Source of the DNA: an uncultured Erysipelotrichaceae bacterium
Lineage (GTDB): Bacteria; Bacillota_I; Bacilli_A; RF39; UBA660
Direction of reading: 5' to 3'
NCBI GenBank assembly: GCA_902796215.1
Contig: CADBNY010000077.1
Coordinates: forward strand, 1 to 9,128
Length of the DNA stretch: 9,128 bases
Shown: positions 6,180 through 9,128 of the stretch, piece after piece
How the letters are laid out: each line of letters starts with the position of its first letter
Position numbering within the stretch: the stretch's first letter is position 1
The notes under the pieces: generated by a model
Seen by the model: the letters and a program-made list of their open reading frames with translations, nothing else
Databases searched by the model: none
What the model was told of the DNA's origin: nothing
Position numbers and translations under genes: made by a program

Positions 6180-7559
6180 TTATTGAACTTGACTATAAAT
6201 AGAAAACATTGGTTGAATAATCGAAAGTAAAATAATACCAACTACAACAGCTAAAACACAAATTAAAAGAGGTTCAATCAAACTTTTCATCTGATCAATA
6301 ACATTTTTATGAAGCATTTGAAAATGATTAGCAACTTTTTCCATCATAGCTCCAAGCTGTCCAGTTGTTTCTCCAGTAACAATCATTTCATAAGCAACAA
6401 CAGGAACCGCCCATTGTCCTTTAAAAGCAGAGGAAATAGAATCTCCTCTTCCAAGATTTTCCAAGGTATTATTAATAATTTCTTTATATACTTCATTATT
6501 TGTAATTTTAGATAAAATTTCCATACTATCTGTGATAAAAACACCATGATTTAATAAAGATGCAAAAGTTTTTGTAAAATTAGCTATCTCATTATAAATG
6601 ATAATATCTTTAAAAACTGGAAAATGCATTAAAATTACTTGAACTGCTTTTCTAAATGGTTGAACTTTCTTATACAACTGAATAAAAACAATAACAAAAA
6701 TAGCAACACCTAAAATTAAATACAAATAATTTTTTTGAATAAATGAACTCATTTTAAGTATACTCAATGTTAAAAAAGGAAGTGTTGCCCCATTTTCTTC
6801 AAACATTGAAGAAAATTGAGGGACTAAATAAGTAAGCATAAAAATTAACACTCCAAATGCAATTGTTAAAACAACAATTGGATATGTCATAGCAGACTTC
6901 ATTTGCTTTTTTGTTTGATTAATCGCTGTATAATAATCAGCCATATCATCTAAAACAGATGGTAAATCACCTGTCATTTCAGCAGTTTTAACCATATTAA
7001 TTAAAAGTTTTGGATAAATTTTTCCTTGCATTAACATAGCATCAGATAAAACTTCACCTTTTAACAATTGATAAACCAATTGGAAAAAGCTCTTCTTTAT
7101 TGCTGGTTTTCTAGATTGCTTTGCTAAAATACGAACAGATTCAGCTAAAGGTATACCAGCTTTTAAATAAGTAGATAACTGAGTAAGAGAAAAAGATAAA
7201 TCCCCAGCATTAAAACCCCCACCTATAGAAATATCAATATCAAATTTAGATCTCTCTTTTACTTCTAGGACTTGATAATCTAAAGACTGTAAAAAATGTC
7301 GAACATCTTCTTCACTCTCTGCCTCAAATGTTCCATTTTCTTTTTTACCTACTCCGTTAATAATAGTATAGCGATATTGAAAAACTGGCCTTCTAATTTT
7401 TTCACGATGCTGGTTTGGATCAACATTATTATTAATAACACCTGTATTTTGATTTTGAACAGGATTTGAATTCACTGCTTGATTTTGAACACTATTAGAA
7501 GTTTCTTGTACTGGCAATGATCCTCTTTGTTGGGTAAACTTTTGTTTTAAACCTAGCAT
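6180..7559 (-). CDS. pilC: PilC/GspF-type inner-membrane platform protein for type IV pilus or competence pseudopilus
   Basis: It anchors the assembly ATPase at the membrane and helps add pilin subunits. Residues 1-55 are a low-complexity Asn/Gln/Val linker with a 10-residue repeat. Residues 59-103 (FQYRYTIINGVGK...VLEVKER) are the small N-terminal domain typical of PilC. Two T2SF domains follow: about 121-247 with the conserved KTAEMTGDLPSVL (191-203) and a membrane helix at 227-247, and about 323-449 with VTGETTGQLGAMM (394-406) and a last helix at 427-449. Another helix lies at 278-298. At 459 residues with an N-terminal domain it is closer to PilC than to the shorter ComGB. The ATG at 7557-7559 follows GAGGAGG at an 8-nt spacing. 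No assembly ATPase or pilin gene is in the window. Confidence 0.9.
   Translation of the reverse strand: MLGLKQKFTQQRGSLPVQETSNSVQNQAVNSNPVQNQNTGVINNNVDPNQHREKIRRPVFQYRYTIINGVGKKENGTFEAESEEDVRHFLQSLDYQVLEVKERSKFDIDISIGGGFNAGDLSFSLTQLSTYLKAGIPLAESVRILAKQSRKPAIKKSFFQLVYQLLKGEVLSDAMLMQGKIYPKLLINMVKTAEMTGDLPSVLDDMADYYTAINQTKKQMKSAMTYPIVVLTIAFGVLIFMLTYLVPQFSSMFEENGATLPFLTLSILKMSSFIQKNYLYLILGVAIFVIVFIQLYKKVQPFRKAVQVILMHFPVFKDIIIYNEIANFTKTFASLLNHGVFITDSMEILSKITNNEVYKEIINNTLENLGRGDSISSAFKGQWAVPVVAYEMIVTGETTGQLGAMMEKVANHFQMLHKNVIDQMKSLIEPLLICVLAVVVGIILLSIIQPMFSIYSQVQ
7449..7491. repeat. 13-bp direct repeat in the pilC linker
   Basis: TTGATTTTGAACA occurs at 7449-7461 and again at 7479-7491, exactly 30 bp (10 codons) apart. 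In the protein this gives VQNQ at residues 24-27 and 34-37 within the Asn/Gln-rich N-terminal linker. It looks like a small in-frame duplication that lengthened the linker. Confidence 0.75.
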
Positions 7560-7595
7560 TTCAACATCCTCCTCTTCTACTCTAATCTATATTTT

Positions 7596-7624
7596 ATTTT
7601 ATCACAATCCTTTTCAAATTTAAA
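7596..7624 (-). promoter_or_regulatory. Probable promoter of the pilC-comC cluster
   Basis: On the minus strand TTTAAA (7619-7624) is separated by 17 bp from TAAAAT (7596-7601), with TGA directly before it, giving an extended -10. Transcription would start near 7589, about 30 nt before the pilC ATG and leaving room for the GAGGAGG site. A second candidate, TTGACA at 7661-7666 with TAAATT at 7638-7643 (17 bp), lies further upstream on the same strand. Confidence 0.6.
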
Positions 7625-7690
7625 TAGCAATTTCTAAAATTTACAACATAAAAAAGATTATGTCAAATGAAACAATTTTTACCTATTACA

Positions 7691-7708
7691 TATAATTAAA
7701 TAGAGGTG
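7691..7708 (+). promoter_or_regulatory. -10 box and ribosome-binding site of the YqfQ-like gene
   Basis: A perfect TATAAT (7691-7696) lies just upstream of AGAGGTG (7702-7708), which is 4 nt before the ATG at 7713. The ribosome-binding site is strong and fixes the start. The TATAAT would place the transcription start almost on the ribosome-binding site, and the -35 (TGAAAC, 7668-7673) is poor, so the true promoter may lie further upstream, overlapping the divergent pilC promoters. Confidence 0.45.
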
Positions 7709-7712
7709 AAAT

Positions 7713-7994
7713 ATGTATCCATATTCAAATCCAAGCCTTATCACAAAAGGTGCTTCTTTATTAAAATCAATTAAATGGAGTTCCATCTTAGATGGAACAG
7801 GAAAAACACTTGGTGTTATTAATCAAGCAATCCCAGTCATGTACCAAATAAAACCCCTAATTAGTAATCTAAAAACAATTATGAAAATAAATAGTAGTTT
7901 AAATAATAATTCAGATACAAATATAAAAACAACAGAAAATAATATAAACGCAGTAGAAACAAATAAAAATTCGCCGATATTCTATATTGATTAG
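7713..7994 (+). CDS. Small YqfQ/VrrA-like protein
   Basis: This 93-residue protein is the only rightward gene in the window. Residues 22-58 (WSSILDGTGKTLGVINQ, then AIPVMYQIKPLISNLKT) match, from memory, the conserved core of Firmicute YqfQ-like proteins (PF14181), whose function is not established. The rest is a short N-terminal region and an Asn/Thr-rich, probably disordered tail (60-85). Bacillus members are longer, with Pro/Gln-rich ends. A strong AGAGGTG ribosome-binding site and an open frame of ordinary composition support a real gene. It is divergent from pilC and ends 4 bp from the convergent tgt stop, leaving no room for a terminator between them. Confidence 0.7.
   Translation: MYPYSNPSLITKGASLLKSIKWSSILDGTGKTLGVINQAIPVMYQIKPLISNLKTIMKINSSLNNNSDTNIKTTENNINAVETNKNSPIFYID
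7780..7798. repeat. Perfect 8-bp hairpin inside the YqfQ-like gene
   Basis: GTTCCATCTTAGATGGAAC is an inverted repeat with an 8-bp stem and 3-nt loop (TTA), encoding part of WSSILDGTG. No T-tract follows on either strand, so it is not a canonical terminator. It is the first strong hairpin met by leftward transcription running on from tgt. Confidence 0.6.
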
Positions 7995-7998
7995 CAAT

Positions 7999-9120
7999 TC
8001 ACATTTTCTTTTCTTGATAATAATCTCTAATAAACTGTTCCCTATATTCCAAAATTGTATCATCCTTAATAGCTTTTCTTAAATCTTCAGTCAATCGAAT
8101 CAAAAAACGAATATTATGAATAGATAATAATCTTTGACCAAAAGTTTCATCAGCACGAATCAAATGTCTAATATAAGCTTTTGTATAATTTCTACACGCA
8201 TAACAATCACATTCATCTTCTAAAGATGTAAAGTCTTCTTTAAATTTAGCATTTTTAATATTACATTTTCCATGCATTGTATAAAAATGACCATGTCTAG
8301 CTAATCGAGTAGGAGAAACACAATCAAAAATATCAACTCCTCTAATTACATTTTCAATAATATCAATAGGATCCCCTACTCCCATCAAATAACGAACTTT
8401 ATCAGTTGGCAAATACTTACAGGAATATTCAACTTGTAAATATTGAAGATCTTTTGGTTCCCCAACAGCAGTACCGCCAATACTATATCCATCAAACCCC
8501 ATTTTAACTAGTTCTTCAACACAATGCTTTCTAAGATCTTCAAATTCTGCACCTTGAACAATCCCAAATAAAGACTGACGTTCGTTATTAAAAGTTTTCT
8601 TTCCTCTAGCTGCCCAACGAAGCGTTCTTTCTACGCTCTCTTCTACATATTCTCTAGTATGAGGGAACCCAACGCATTCATCAAAACTCATTGCAATATC
8701 ACTGTCTAACTTATTTTGAATTTCAATAGATTTTTCTGGAGTAAGTAATAAAGAATCTCCATTATATATACTTTTAAAATGAACCCCTTCTTCTGTAATA
8801 TCTTTAGGCTTTGCTAAAGAAAAAACTTGAAAGCCACCAGAATCCGTAAGAATTGGTCCGTCCCAATTCATAAATTTATGAAGTCCTCCAGCACGATTCA
8901 CCACATCTTCTCCAGGCCGTAACCATAAATGATAAGTGTTGGCCAATATAATACCTGACTTGCATTCTTTTACTTCTTCTGGTGAAAGCGTTTTTACAGC
9001 AGCTTGTGTCCCCACTGGCATAAACATCGGAGTATCATAAGTTCCATGATTAGTTTCAATTTTTCCTAAACGAGCTTTTGTATTCTTTTCCTGTTTTAAT
9101 AAAGTATATTTTATTTTCAT
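7999..9120 (-). CDS. tgt: Queuine tRNA-ribosyltransferase (tRNA-guanine transglycosylase)
   Basis: It exchanges guanine 34 in the anticodon of tRNA-Asp, -Asn, -His and -Tyr for preQ1, a step in queuosine synthesis. The full (beta/alpha)8 enzyme is present. General-base D93 is in LTDSGGFQVFSL, substrate-binding residues are in SIGGTAVGEP (213-222), and nucleophile D266 is in GVDIFDCVSPTR. Zinc is held by C304, C306, C309 and H335, with the same spacing as the well-studied Zymomonas enzyme. At 373 residues it is full length. The ATG at 9118-9120 has a weak AGGT upstream, at the window edge. It is probably the last gene of an operon entering from the right; queA or yajC would be usual neighbours, but none is visible. 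Confidence 0.97.
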   Translation of the reverse strand: MKIKYTLLKQEKNTKARLGKIETNHGTYDTPMFMPVGTQAAVKTLSPEEVKECKSGIILANTYHLWLRPGEDVVNRAGGLHKFMNWDGPILTDSGGFQVFSLAKPKDITEEGVHFKSIYNGDSLLLTPEKSIEIQNKLDSDIAMSFDECVGFPHTREYVEESVERTLRWAARGKKTFNNERQSLFGIVQGAEFEDLRKHCVEELVKMGFDGYSIGGTAVGEPKDLQYLQVEYSCKYLPTDKVRYLMGVGDPIDIIENVIRGVDIFDCVSPTRLARHGHFYTMHGKCNIKNAKFKEDFTSLEDECDCYACRNYTKAYIRHLIRADETFGQRLLSIHNIRFLIRLTEDLRKAIKDDTILEYREQFIRDYYQEKKM

Positions 9121-9128
9121 AATAACCT

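Noticed and set aside
6309..6515. Plus-strand open frame of 68 codons
   Set aside because: It is a shadow within pilC with no supporting signals.

Overview
The window is strongly AT-rich and reads as chromosome from a low-GC Firmicute. The Bacillus-type replication initiator DnaB, the YqfQ-like protein, the strong AGGAGG/AGAGGTG ribosome-binding sites and sigma-A-type promoters all point to Bacilli, perhaps an Erysipelotrichia- or RF39-like gut lineage (that placement is inference). TGA is used as a stop and Trp is read from TGG, so this is the standard bacterial code and not Mycoplasma. There is no sign of phage, IS elements, CRISPR arrays or tRNA/rRNA genes.

Layout, right to left because almost everything is on the minus strand. 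tgt (tRNA-guanine transglycosylase) fills 7999-9120 and is probably the end of an operon entering from the right. It converges, 4 bp apart, on a small plus-strand YqfQ-like gene (7713-7994). That gene is divergent from a minus-strand cluster starting at a promoter near 7600: pilC-type inner-membrane platform protein, prepilin peptidase (comC/pilD), dnaB, a CBS/DRTGG-regulated family II inorganic pyrophosphatase, and a COG2426 small membrane 'multidrug export' protein, closed by a terminator at 1802-1829. The cluster mixes pilus/competence assembly, replication start and pyrophosphate removal. Two of its junctions have a ribosome-binding site overlapping the preceding stop codon.

Left of this are two single-gene units. 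One is a CmpB-type membrane protein (1053-1742) with its own promoter and terminator. The other is an unrecognised protein of about 201 residues (193-798), driven by a perfect-consensus promoter (TTGACA-N17-TATAAT) with two palindromes that look like operators.

The most interesting element is at the left edge. A strong minus-strand promoter (156-184) drives a very short transcript with a 25-codon ORF carrying seven TTA leucine codons, six of them within seven codons. A perfect 11-bp terminator hairpin with a T-tract follows. The last codons of the ORF are complementary (14 of 16 positions) to the terminator's 5' arm, giving mutually exclusive structures. This is the architecture of ribosome-mediated transcription attenuation responding to leucine (or to ribosome stalling). 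The controlled gene lies just off the left edge, so its identity cannot be read here.
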